A DNA stretch of 64,000 nt from NCBI GenBank assembly GCA_023055355.1, contig JALJCS010000034.1, positions 2,308,001 to 2,372,000 of the forward strand, given 5' to 3'. Origin of the DNA: Agelaius tricolor (taxonomy: Eukaryota > Chordata > Aves > Passeriformes > Icteridae). Positions 1 through 13,960 of the stretch are shown piece by piece. The notes under the pieces are model-generated. The model made no database searches and was not told the DNA's origin. It saw only the letters and a list, made by a program, of their open reading frames with translations. The position numbers and the translations under genes were made by a program. Each line of letters opens with the position of its first letter. The stretch's first letter is position 1.

Positions 1-2532
1 AAACTCGAAATCTCAACCTCTGTGTAGCTGCTTCACAGTGCACCCTTAGGGTTTCATGTTAAATTTCAGAGAGGGAGATGCAGAGAAAAACAAACATCTA
101 AACCCACTCCCTATGAGAGTGTCAACCCATGCTTAGCACTCTCATAGAGAAGTCAAGCATGAAAAATTCTGGCCCCAAAGTTTTGAAACTCATTAGGGAA
201 CCAACTTTGGCACACACCTGGATAGCTCTTCGGAAAGCTCCATCTTTCAAGTTAGTCCTATAAAAGAAAGCAATTTTAAAACATCTCCATCTCTATATGA
301 CCTTGAAAGTCCTATAAACTGTCCAAGGCAGTCCTAAAATGATGTTCTTACTCAAAAAGAGCATGAAAACACAGCAGTTTGCTCCACAAACCTCTGCAGT
401 TCTCATGTGAGGGAGTGATACAGAACTTTCAGGACAGCCCAACAAAAGCACTGCTCTCACTGAAGGACACCTGTACTTATTCAAGAGAAATAGGGATGGC
501 TCTGAAATGAAGAAAAAGGGAAGAATTTATTCCAGCATCATAGCAGTTGGATATTTTTTGTGTCCTTGGCCCACCAGCTCCAGAAGACAACTTCTCAGCT
601 GGATGAAACTCATCTATAATTTTCTAACCATTACTATTATCATTACTGCTAAGCAAGAGCTACCTTTCATTCTACTTGATGGCTGCTTATTACAGTACTT
701 TAAATGATGCAACTTTCCTGTTCCTGTTTTTCTTTTTTTTTTTTTTTGGCTTGTGACCTAAAAGCTGTAACCAATATTTCATTTGCCTGTGCTGGTTAAA
801 TCCATAACATAGCATATGGCAGAGGAGATACTCAGGGGGCTGAAGAGAGTGAAGGAAATTATGTAAAAGTTCATGCTGGCATGAACTAGGCATGTCAGAA
901 AGCATTCCAAAATAATTATCCTAATTCATACCTTTTTTTTCCAGATAGAGGAAGGAGGTCTGGAAATGAGAACTTTTGTTCCACAACTATGAAATACAGA
1001 CAAAACCCACAACATGTATGTCAATGGACATTTCTACAAGAGATACTGGGCTTGCAACAAGGAAAGCTTGTTAGCCCCAGGGGGAAGAGAAGGGAGTTAG
1101 GAACAAGAACAATATTCAGTTTTTCTTTCTTAATCCCAATGAATATGCTTGGGTTCACCATCTAAGGATTCTTCCAAGTTCTACACTTGGAAACTACACT
1201 TACCTAGCTGTTAAGTATTTGTACCTTCTCTGAGGAAGGCAGGAAAGGTGTGGAAAGCTGTGTTGGTATTTTTCACCTTCACTAGAGAGCAGATATTATA
1301 CCACCTTCCTCTCTAACATTACATGCCTGGTAGACAGAAACTTAGAGAATCACACAGATAAGGAATAAGTTGCTCTCTGAACTAATCATACAAAATCAAG
1401 TCCAACACATCTTGCACTGAAAACAAGGATGCCAGGACTCCAGCATAAACCTCTCCCACTGGTAAAATGCAGATGTTACAGTTGCATTAGAAATCAATAC
1501 TACAACCAGAATTCACAGATCTCACCAGTACTAAACAAATGACATAAAACTTAAAAAGTAATTTTAATTCTTGTTATGTAAGAAAGAAATTACAAATGAG
1601 TACTGATAACTTTAAAACTCTTTATATAAAATGATGTAATTAAATTCTGTGGAGAACATGTAAGGGAAGATACAGCATTAAATGCACAATGAAAAAAAAG
1701 AAAGTTGAAACTATACAAAACTCCATAAAATAAAGTAGTTGTGTTGGTTTGTTGTTTTGTATGGGGAGTTGTTTTATTTAGCTGAAGAGGGGCACAAAGG
1801 TTGGCTCTGATGTCCTTGCAATAGGACTACCACCACTACCACTAAGGATCTGTTTCATTTATTGCAACACACTTCCAGACTAGAAAGTCTCATTAGACTT
1901 ATTAAGCAGATATAATCTATGCATCAAGAATGCAAACATGAATCATAGCAGAAGATCAGAAGATGAGAAGGAGAAGATGAGAAGGTGACAAGGACCCACT
2001 GTGGACAAAATTTTCTTTACATCATCCCTCTGAATTACTCCACTTGAACTTTTGACACAGGCTGACAGGTATATCCAGGTAAACATGAATTTTATCAAAT
2101 CAGAAAATAAAAATCAGTTTATCACCTCAGAAAAGTGGAAGCATTTGCAGGGGAATGACACTGATACAGAATGTTCACCTTTCCTTACAAGTTTTCTATG
2201 GGGTAAGACACAGTCCCATTTTTTTTTTCCTCAAAATACTACACGCAAGTAAAATCTAAAGTAAATTAAATTACATCAGCCTACAAAAAGAAAACACTAT
2301 GGTTTCAAAAGGTTTACACTCTAGCACAAACAAGTGAGCATGGCAAGCAGTCTGAGCACACATTAAAGCTGTACTTTGATAAATAACCTCCCACAAATGT
2401 GTAAACCTTGCTATTAGCACTCTCATCAAAGATACTACGGAGTCTTCTCTAGATGACTTTTCTGGAGCTGTGCCAATTCTTATTTACTCTTGTCAATGAT
2501 TAAGAAATAAAAAATTAGGGGGGGTTGCTTAC
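1..2532 (-). other. INPP4B: INPP4B intron after exon K (incomplete)
   Basis: Non-coding. It starts with donor GTAAGC at 2532 and runs off the window. It holds a T tract (733-747) and a purine-rich imperfect repeat of AGAAGATGA units near 1948-1987. I see no exon with splice sites here and no recognisable mobile element. Confidence 0.8.
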
Positions 2533-5500
2533 CACCTGTATGCAACACCTTGCAATCTTCTGCTGAAGGCTCATTTTCACCCTCTTCAGTGTTGCTGATG
2601 TTGTCTTTTTCAAGCAGTCTGTCCACCATGGCAATAAGGCAGTTCAAACTCTTTGCCACGTTGGCCCACACCCTGTCCTGAAAAGACCAGAATTATCACT
2701 GTATGTTATTGAAGAAAAAAAAAAAAAAAAAAAAAAGGACAATAGTAAGTGATTAATGATGTTAGCATATGACTGTTCCTCTCATCCTTCAGCCTATTAC
2801 CAACCTGAGCCTTTTTCATGGAGATTTTCTTGCAGTGTAAATGAACCCAAACTTTTATGGTTTTAGACACTGTAGAACAAGTGCTCCAAACTCGACATAA
2901 TGCAGACAAAATTTCAGGTCTAATAGCAAGGAACTGAGCAGCTTGTCTATTTAAATGATACCTTAAGAGTATGGACACACTCAAAGCTTGACAAATGAAA
3001 CCTTGTGTGGGCCACTTTTGTCACAGTATTTAATAAACTCTTTTTGATAATTTAACATATCCTGTATTTTATCACATCAGTTACTCTGCTGAAGTAAATG
3101 TTAAATTCAAGGACTAGAATGAGAAACTTGCTGTCATGGCATATTTATTAGCTAACACCATTTCAGTTTTGTTCCTCACCTCTCACATAAACTGCAACCA
3201 TCACACTTAACTGAGTTTATAATAGGAGAATTAGGGAAGTAACAGAGTGGTAGGAAAAATTCTGTACAAGCAGAGAAGAAAAGAAATAATGTGGAGCATA
3301 AGAAAGAGTTGCTATGGATCAGAGATATAGGGAGAGTCCTTCAGGTGCTGGATGCTGCAGAAATCAAAGCTTTTGCTTTTTTTTAACCTACTTTTGCAGC
3401 ACTGAATAAGAAGGAAAAAACCAAGCCATACAAGTAATGAGGCTGTACAGAAGACATGCAATCAGACTAAAACCAAACCATAACAAACCCACAGAAACCA
3501 CCCTCCCCTCTCCAAGTACATGTTTCAATGCTGAGTCATTCTGAAAATATTGCAGAGCAACCAGAGTTTGCTTGAGGGTTAAAAATGGGAATTCAACATC
3601 ACTGCTTTGTTTTGTATTTTACAGAGCCAGAAGCATTATGTATTTGTCAGGTCTTCAGGCACAAAAATGAAGTTGCAAAAATAGCAAGAGAGAAGGTTAA
3701 AGAAAACTGAGAACTCAGAGAAATAGCATAGTTCCAAATAAATGGCAACCCTTGGATTTTGAGTGGAGCCAAATCTAGAGCTACTACTAATGCAAACATT
3801 TAAATCTAATGTTGCTTTTCAACTATATGCCACACTTCAGCCTGACTAGAGGGATGAGGACACAACCTGTGACAAACAGCATCCTAAGAGACATCCCATG
3901 GGCCCACAAACAGAAGCATGGACTTTCCCAGCTTGTACAACTGAGTTCCTCTCCTCTAGCTCTCCAAACCTGATTCCTGGAGCATTCTTGTGGGCAGCCT
4001 TAAGGACAAGTGAGCATGCAGTTTAGAGGTGAACATGGAAACAATAGTTTCATTTCCTCCCTAGATAAACCGGCTTTAACCATACTATGAAAAATACACT
4101 GTTGATTTACAAGAGGCAAAAAGTTGGTCACACCCAAGCAGAACTGCATTTATTCCACAACTGTTTAAAGTGCTGCATGTACAATGCAACGTGTGGAAAT
4201 ATCTGCACCTGTACATGAAACAAAACATTAGACACATGAGTATTTGATATTCACATACAATTAGATACAATTAGAAGTCAAAAGACTGAGGGCAGGTATA
4301 GATTCCTTCAGAAGTTTCCTCCTATATGCACTTCAAGCAATCCTGAAAAAACATTTAGGATATGTGTGAAACTACTGATTTTTACCACCCACAAGGCTAA
4401 TTCTGGGGAGAAGGATTCTATGAAGAATCCTCCAGAGAGTATAAGGGAGCTTCAGAGCTTCCAGTCACTGAAGTTGCTGAGGAATATGCAACTGAGGTTG
4501 CTCAGAGAAGTTGGAGCAATCTAATTTCCCTTTTCTTTTGTCTGCTGGGGGAACTTAATCCCCGCACAAAAAAAGCATTAAGCTCTTAATGAGCATCTGG
4601 AGTTATTGCACAAGCAACACAAATATAAGCCCTTGTTTCACATTGGAAAGAGCACTTTTTTCAAATCAACTATTAACCCAGCATTGAGATGATTTCTATA
4701 CAATATTCCCACAAACATTCCCTGAGGGTTTAGAAGTGAAATTCATAAACATCTGTTGACAGAAAGCTCACTCTTATTATCATGTATCTGGCTTTTTTAT
4801 ATACAAGCAACTGAGAGGGAGCAAGGGCCTGTTTCACAGCTCTTTTTCTCCACATAGGAGGTTCCTGGGATTGTGGGCAGACAGAAAATGTAGAGGTATC
4901 TATTTATCATTCATTGAGATGTTATCCTCTCTGCACCAAAGGCAGTCACATTTATCTAAGAATGCTGTTGAAATTCTGCAGTTTGGCAGGAACAATTTTC
5001 AAGTAAAACTGCAGTTTCTGATCACTGAAAATCAAGTGGCTTCTATGATTCTGCATGAGAAGAAATTAATCCACTTCTTATTGTCATCCTTTACTATTTC
5101 CAGAATATTTTCCTGTAGCCTAGCACTGACCTTTCATCTTCTTAAGCAGTCTATTTTCAATATGCCCAAGAACAATCTCACAAGTGTTCACTTTATGGCC
5201 TGTGCCAGGTTAAAGGAGAAAATGCAGTCTAGCAGCCTCTTAAGTAAGCATTCTTATAAACCCTCTGTGTCGAGTGATGGATCAGGAGAAATTCTTCTTG
5301 ATAGACTGAAATATTAACACCCTAGTTTTCTAAGCAGGATACTTTTCCCCTGATCACAAGTTTCCCACTAGCTGCTGGAGCAATGTGGATGGTAAGCTTG
5401 TGGTATGAAAGAATGAGAGAAATGAGATCTCTCATTTGTTAAGTCAAAGCAATGACAGGGAAGGTGGAAATCTGTACCAGGACTTGACCCCATTGAGACA

Positions 5501-8500
5501 AGGCAGTGCCACATTTGCATCTTATACTGCTCCCAAACTTCAGAAGTCATCTGGAATGTTATGGAGCCCTGGCTCATGCAGTGAGGTGTTGCTAGTTAAA
5601 AATGACCATAGTCACACTTGTACTGTCACCTACGCTGTGGCACTGGCAAGCAGATGTGCACACTGAAAGGTCTCCTTGGAAAGGCAGGCCTTGGCATCAG
5701 TGAAAGCTGGGCACTTCTCCTAGGACAAGTAAAAATGAACCTGCAAAATAATACTCTTTCATTCATTCAACTGAAAAAATTGTAATTAATTTCTATCTGA
5801 TCAGAAAGTATCATTAAAAAGTAGGACACTTTCCTCATTTCAGAGAGCAGGAATGGATACTCTTTTCTGTCAGTGCACCTAACTGGATGTCTTCCTTCTA
5901 AACACTGCCAGGCAGTGGAGTCCCAGAGGCTGTCTGTGTTTTTAAAGGATTCTCAGCCTTTCTGAATTCACCACAGAGCTCCTCAGTCATTTCTTGTCCC
6001 TCCATATACACCACTTGAGTTGTGTGCTTTACTTTTTGAGCTCTGTTCAGAGCTAAAGGAAATATCTTAAGTAATGTGCATGATTAACACCCCCTTGGGC
6101 TGTGGCACATGGAATGGGTCACACACACATTAGGCCTTCAGCCCCGTGTCTGATCACCACATCAGCATTTGTACAGAGCTTACTGGAAATGCTATTTTCT
6201 CTGCTCTTTGTAGCTCCAGCCCATGAACCAGTCACAAGTGTAGAGCAGAGTCAGCTCCAAGTGGCAATGTGCCCACCTTTTCTCATGCCATACACAAAAC
6301 CTTGCTATGTGCCCTCCTGCAGGGAGGTTCTAGGAGAGCAGAAGCAGCTGGTGAGAAGAGAAGAGAATATCTTTCCAGAGGCAATGTAAAACTCTCAAGT
6401 TAAATATTCTTCCTTTGGCACTGATGCTTTCGTGCTCCCTGTGCACCAGTATGAATACCTCAATCCATGCTGCTGCCAGTGACTCTTCTCTGATGGTCAT
6501 AAGGCAACACAGTCATGTGAAGTGGATGGAGCAGCATCAGCTTAAAGAGTCGTTTAAGGATTTAGATTTCAGGCAAAACTAAAGTTCTAACTGCAAAATG
6601 TAACACTAGTACTTGATAATAGTGAGGAAAAAACCTACAACAGCAAAGGAGGATAGAGCATGGTGCATACAAAGCAACACATATTAAAGTTTTTTCCTTT
6701 ACAGTTGAGTTTCATAGTAGATTAAGTGTTCTTTCAAATTTTACATGCATTTATTCTTTTCTTTCCATCATGCTAATCGCAATTTGATTATTAAAACCCA
6801 CATTATTTATCACCTCTACTGACAGAAATAACTGCAAAGTTTAATCATTTAAATTCAGAAAAAATCACTAAATTTCTCCAAAATTTATACTGTCTCAAAT
6901 TTGATGATGACTCTGACTCAGCTCAATTCAGAAAACAGTGAAAGATACACTTAATTTGAATCAAGATAATTTTACTAATTCAGCAGAAAAAAATGAATAC
7001 TGCTTAAAATGACCCACTTATGCAGTTTAATAGGTGAGGATCAAGCACCTGGCAGCTTTTTTTATTAGTTATAAATTACAGCAAAGCTATCTTCTCTTCA
7101 GAGATGCTAAATTGCAGTACTAAATTAAAATACAGCTTTCACAAAGTGCCACATTTCCAGTGCAAAATTTCTCTCTTTTACAAAAACTATTGTGTTATTT
7201 ATATTTCTGAATGTTTCAACAGCTAAAAACAAACATTTTGGCTTTAGTTCAAGGAAAGAGCCACCATTCCAGCCCCTCAGGTTGTTGAGAAAAGAAGAAA
7301 AAGTGAATTAAAGGCTCTAAAACTGGAGGACAAATGAAATAATGAATTATTTATTGTTTAAATCTCACGACTACTTAATGCATGGGGCTGGAAACAATTG
7401 CCTTTCTTCTAGAAGAAATATATTCTTCTTCCTTTCTTTTTGGTGTGGAAAAAAATTACAGTTCAGGTGGAATACCATAGCTCACACAAGTTATTAATCA
7501 TTTACAATAGAGATGAATATGCTGGCATCCTTTACGTTTATGAAAATACAGTGATGAACTCAAAGTATGAGCCTGGACTGAATAAAAATAGCTTGAGTAC
7601 GTATGAAATAAAGTAACAGATCTGTTAAGAAGATATCCACCAAAATAATTGATTTATAGAATTTCAGCCATATAAATAATACATATCTTTGAAAGATATG
7701 CTAAGAATGTTAAAATCCAAACATTATATTTAATTCTTTTACACAACCTCAGACACTTTCTAAGAACAGAGTCTAAGGGCAAAGGGCTCTGTTTTGCTGA
7801 GGGTTAATTCATGTGTATTTAAAATGATGACAGCCTGAGGGCTGGAGAGGGGTGTTGCAGGGGCTGGGGAAGAAAAGAACATTTCCCTCTGAACAGCATA
7901 TACTGTTCCAGTCCTTAAATCTGCCCAACTAGCAAAACCAACCCAAGTAAGAACAAAGACTATTTTTCTGTCTGGCCAAGAATATACTCAACATCTTCGC
8001 TCTTGTATGCACAACTAGGCAGTCTAAGAGCAGCACACTGTATTTAGGCAAATGCTTCATATTTAGCTTCAAAATCTGCAATGCATCTGAAAAGCACAAT
8101 TTTACAGTTTTGCACCCCTTTCCCCCCTGCAATGCCATGTGACAAAGACACTTAGGGCTTGAGCTTGTTTATGCTGATTTGTAGGGTTTCAGTGCCCAGG
8201 GGTTTCTGTCTACTTACCCACTCTTCCTCATCATATTCAGAATGATGGGGTATAGAGTCCTGCCTTTTAATCTGAGAAGGATGATCCTGGTGCTGTGCAT
8301 CAGCCCCTTCTTCTGCACTGTTCCTAGGCACAGCTGGTTTCTTGAGGACACAGCCAGGCCGGGCTGTGTACAGTGCTAAAAGGGCACTTCTGACCAGCTG
8401 GTCCTTGAATGTGTGCACAAATAACTCCGTCTAGGAAAAAAAACAAACAAATGAAAAGGTTAGGCCAAAGAATGCGCTAGTGCAGCAAAGGTTACACACT

Positions 8501-11500
8501 GAATTATCCTTAGGCAGAGCAGGTATTTGTTTCAGGCCTGCTTGGGAGGCAGAAAACAAAGTAGGCCAACAAATAATGAGGAAAATTTCAAGGGTTTTAG
8601 AGATACCATCACATTCTACAATCCCAGTGTTCTAAGGATTAACACAGGAGTACATTATCTGTCATAGAGATCATAATCTTTTCACATTTTATTTCAATTC
8701 CAAATTTCACCTCAGAGGCGAGCCTCAATAAGAACCACTTCCAAGAGTAACCAACCACAGCACGATAATTTCTGAATAAGTGTAAGATAAAACACAATTA
8801 ACCAGTTTAATAATCTCCCTAAATAAAACCCACCACTCTACAATGCTGAAATAGCAGTATCTGCAAAAGCAGTGTAAGCAGTGTTTCCAGAGATAAATTT
8901 TATTACCAGTAGGTGTCAACCCAGATATCATGGTAGGTGACACCTGACTTCAAGCTTGATTTTATGTATATTTTAAAGAAAGGAAACTCTGAAGTAGTCT
9001 TCTCGGGTCTTCTGAAGATGCTATTCAATCTCTGTATCATTTTTCCATGTTCACTGTTACAGCTGGAATTTTATCATATTTTTTAAATCCTTCAGCCTCC
9101 CTGCATTATTCATCTCCCTTCCACCTCAACAAGAAAAGGAAAATGCTTTGTGCATATTGGCTTCACCATGTCCAGACTGTCACCACTGCAACAGCACTTG
9201 CTGTTGCCACCAGGGTGTCAAACATGCCCATCTCCTTTGTCCCAAACACGGCGCCCTATCTCCCGTAGGAGACTTGGCTTCTTCCCTCCATCAGCTGCCA
9301 GAACCTGTGGAACAGGAGTAGATGAGGTGCAAGGATGCTTCCTTTCACTACAGGGTGTAACAACTAACAAAGCCACAGGGACAGCTTGGAACAGTCCTGG
9401 TTTTGGCTACTTCAACAACAACATTGAACAGGGTTCATCTGTCAGAGCAGGGAGAGAGGGCACACCCTGCTGCCACAGAACATCCCACACATCCCAGCCA
9501 GAGCTCCCCTCCACAGACACAAGTCCTGCTTCACAGGAGAAGATGGAAATTTCTTTCACAGCACAATTACCTGAATTTATTTATGCCAGGTCAGTGGGAT
9601 TTAGGTCCCTTGTTATTATCCCAGAACATAGTGGATTGCCATGTGCAGGCAGATTCAGGTGCTGAAGTGCCTTCGTGCACACAATCTTAATTAAAGAGGG
9701 ATGTGGAAAGGTATGTAGATAAGAGTCAGAGGATCCAGCCCCAATCAGCAGGAAATGCTAGAAATAAAGGTTGCCCAGGCAAGCTCTGTTCAGCCCTTAT
9801 GTGCTGCTTATGCAAAAACTGGAGGAAAAAGTAGCCAAAAAAACTCCAAATCAAACAAGTGTCAAGTGTCAGCATCTCCCTGGAACTCCTGAGAAGATTC
9901 CTGGAAGTCTTTTCTGCAAGTTTCTGCACTGCTATTCTTATCCTATCCCTTCTTCATACTACCTGTTCATCTTTTGTATCTACTCCTACTCAACTTCTTT
10001 TTCTTGCCTTCCTGTCTCAATACCCTCTCAAAAGTTCACAGATATTTAAGACAGAAAGGCTCTAAAAAAGTAATGGTTTTCTTAAGGCTCCAGCTGCTGG
10101 GTTAGGTACTCGAATAAGAAGTTTCTGCTTTTTCCCATTTTCATCATGTTTACAAAAAAATATTTTCTGAATCATTTCACATGGATGGGCTAAAAATTTT
10201 ACTGCAAATAAATCTCTACAGTTCTAAAAATAAGAACTGCAGGCACATCTAAGAAAAATTATTAATTTTTTAAAACCAAAATCAGACCTGACTTGGGATT
10301 CTTCAGACTTGGCAACACTACTCATCTCCCTGGCGATATTACCAGACCCACTCCTTCTCCTCATTACCAACTTGGTGAAATGAGGGAAAGGCAGCCTTAT
10401 ATGCAGCCCCTCAGGACTGTCTCCTTGTAGTCCTGAATTGCTCTGCAGGACAATTTCAGTTTTCTACACTTCCAACTTCCAGATGGTGCATGCCTGGAGA
10501 ATGACTTAGTCTTTGGGGAATAGTGCTATCAAACCCCACCATTCTTTGCCTTACCATGGCACAATGAGATTTGAGGGGTTCTGTGGTAACAGCAAAGCTC
10601 CTCTTCAAGACTCTTTTACAGTTCCATTTCAAGAGAGTTCAAACTCCATTACTTGTCTATCCTTAAAAACAGCAATATCATGGTTTTGCTGAGCTTTCAT
10701 ATCTATCTTCCCCACAATGTCTGTTTGAGATCATTTCAGGTCTCTGGTTCAGAATAGCACTCAAAAAAACTTTACATTTCAAAAAATTATGACAATTGGA
10801 CAGCTTGATGTAAATAATGCCCACTATGACTGCAAAGTTTATGTAATATAATTGAATAGAAATATTTTAAAGGGAAATTTAGTCTTTAAAAGAAAATCAG
10901 TACAGAAGTGAGACTCCATTTTTTCATGCAGAAACTAAAATAATTCTGTAATTAAATTCCATTCAGAGATCCCAGTGGTTTAACAGCAGTCTATGTTTTA
11001 ACTTCACTTTCTAACAGCTCAGTACAGCTAAATTTGCAGAACATCACTATTTATGAAATTGCACTGAAATCACAAAATCAGTCTATACAAAGAAATAAAA
11101 ACTCTGCAAATTCTTTTAGATACTCTACTAAAGAGTATTTCTGCAAACAAAGATAGGCATAGCTGGAAAATTAATTTATCAAGCCTTCTGCAACCTGCAA
11201 ATGCTGATACACTTGTTGATAGCTAAAGGCTTGCTTAATCAATTAACAAAAAGCAATGATAAAAGGTTAGTCTCAGAAAAACACTGCAGTAAACTGTAAA
11301 TTACATATGGAGATGCTTAATATGAGAAAATCAGCTCCATTTAAGAAGCAGTAGTGGAATTATTTGATATAATTTTCCACTTTCAATCCATGCAGCCAGT
11401 CCTTCCATTTCCAACATGAACACTTAAATGTAATTCACATTATTGATAATTCTGATTTACTCACTGCTACCTAATAATTATAGAAAGAATTCTTATATAT

Positions 11501-13909
11501 ATCAAGTGATATGTTTTTTTAATAAACTTGCAGAATTTAATCACCAGGCAAATCATTTTTATGACTTCAAACAGATGTTTAGCTTCTAAATTTCTATCCA
11601 GTTAAAACATAAGAGCATTTATTTTTTACATATAAAAAGTGCAGGAAAGATGGCATAGCAGAAGCACTACATATGCCTCAGGAGTACAAGTAGATATCAT
11701 GTAATTATACTCAGCAGAGCATGTGCTACTCTGCCTTAAACATAAGCAGGAACACTCTGGTAGTCTTGGTTCTCCAGTACTGTACCAGACTATACAGACA
11801 GAATATTTTAAGACAGCAATATAAGGCTTTGAATTAACTATGAGTGATCTAATTTCAGTATTGTGCAGGTTCACTGAGTTTAGGGCTTTGAAATTTTATT
11901 TCCCTTTCTTGGAGTTGTTTCTTGGTCTTTCTTCCCCATCTCTCTTCCCCTCTTTACAAGCAGCTCTCCCACCACACTTGCTTCCTCAGCAATGCACCCT
12001 ATTTCTCTATTCTCCATCTTTTCCTAAGAGTCCATTTGGTAATAGTCAGGGAAGCAGGCATTGAACCACTCCTGCTGCAGCTGTTCAGACAACTGATTTA
12101 TCTCTGCCAAGCAAAAGGTGGAGGCTAGACAGACATCCATGGAGCACATGGGGTGAGACTCCTTCTTCTGGGAACCTGAGCTCATGTACTTTACAGCATT
12201 TTAATCCTGGTCCTGAAAAGTTGATATGAACACACTCAACTAAGTCACCAGCTATAAATGTAAAATACCTATGACTTTTGCAAACTGAATGAATTGTCTT
12301 TTTTGTCCCTTTTTTATAGCCAAAGTCTCCAGGAGACCATGGTTCAAGCAGTGCTTTAGTACCATGGCTGCCTGCAGCCCCTCTGAAATCATCTCCTCCT
12401 CCTGTCCAGAGGCAAATGGCCAGAGGAAACGCACATTCCTTAGCAACCACCCTTTGAATCTTCAGAACAAACACTTCTTTGATTTGCTTTACCTGTGCAT
12501 ACAGATTTCTTTGAACTAACCTCTAACAGAGCAGCTTCACTCGTTCTATGCACAGCTAAAAATTCCCTCCTCCATGCAGAGGTACACTATAATTGCTACA
12601 ACCCCCCTCCTTAAATCCCCCTGTTTCATTTCCAGGCCGAATCCTGCTTTCTTCCATTATCCCTGACATTCACGGTGACTCCAGCCTTCTCAGAGTTAGT
12701 GTGGATCCACACATCTGCAACTGAGAGCCATGTTTCTCTCCCCCATGGCTCTTCTGGAATGCCTTCACAGCAAGTGGCCAAGATCAATATTCATATTTGA
12801 AACTGTCCCACTGAACAAGGCACTGCTGGGGTAATGGTGCTCAACAGACCACAAGGGCTGTCACTGCCCAATAGCTGAAGATATACTGAAATGGTTATTG
12901 GTCGTGTTATTAAGCCATACTGGGATCACCTTCCTGAAGGACTGGCCCATGGAGAAATGGGAAACTCTTCACAACCTCTCAGGTCACAGCTAGAAGGGTT
13001 CATATTTTTATAGGATAACATATGCTGAGAAGTACTACAGGCTTCAGCTAATCTCCATGATCAGTCTGTGAGACCAGCGGGGAACATTATCTTCTCTCAT
13101 TTAGAACTAAGGGAACCAAAATGAGGAAGAGTCTACAGCTACAGACAGATGTAATAGGAGAAAGAGAAATAAAATTTGACATCTCCTAGAGCAAATTTCC
13201 CAGCTTCTCCCTCCAGGCTGCATCACCATCTCTGATCATGCTGTTATTCTAAACCTTATACACCAACCTGGCTTGAACTACCTCCCATAAGCAGCAGCTT
13301 GAAATATAATAGAAAGAGAATTAAATTATTTATAATTTTTGATATTTTCATAAACTCCAGTATGTGGCCACTAGAGGATAAAGAAGATACATGAAATTAA
13401 ATTAATTACACTTTTAAATAAAGGCAATCTTTATAGGTTTCATAATTTTCTATATGGAAGGCCTACAGAAATGCTAAATAACATTATTTTTCTAATAACA
13501 TTTTGATGCTTATTTTAGCTGAGTTTATTTAACATTTCCTGATGCTGTGAAAGTCAAATGATGCAGAAACCCCCCCTTCCTCCCCAGCAGTTAGAGAGAT
13601 CTGGTTATTCCATTTTCCATTGCAGTGAGGATTTGAATCTTACTTTTTCTGAAAGCATCTTTAAAGAATTCTTCAAGCTGTCTGGAGAACGCTGGCTTGC
13701 AGAACTGAGCAGCAGGTCTGCATGGCTTGATATGAGAGGCTGCAGATGACTGATGTTGCTGAGAACTTCTTTTGCCTTGGCTGTGTTTTCAGGTGAATAG
13801 TAAATACACTGGTATCCAGTACTGTGATAACAGAGAGTCACAGAATGTCAAATTCATTTCTGCCATTAACAGCAATGCTTATGGTGCTAAAAATCTTACC
13901 ACTACTTTT

Positions 13910-13960
<51 letters not shown>

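Noticed and set aside
4871..5317. 148-codon plus-strand frame.
   Set aside because: Composition and lack of motifs fit a random open frame in AT-rich intron.
9150..9665. 171-codon plus-strand frame.
   Set aside because: No family motif, overlapped by other frames of similar length, and antisense within an INPP4B intron. Probably chance.
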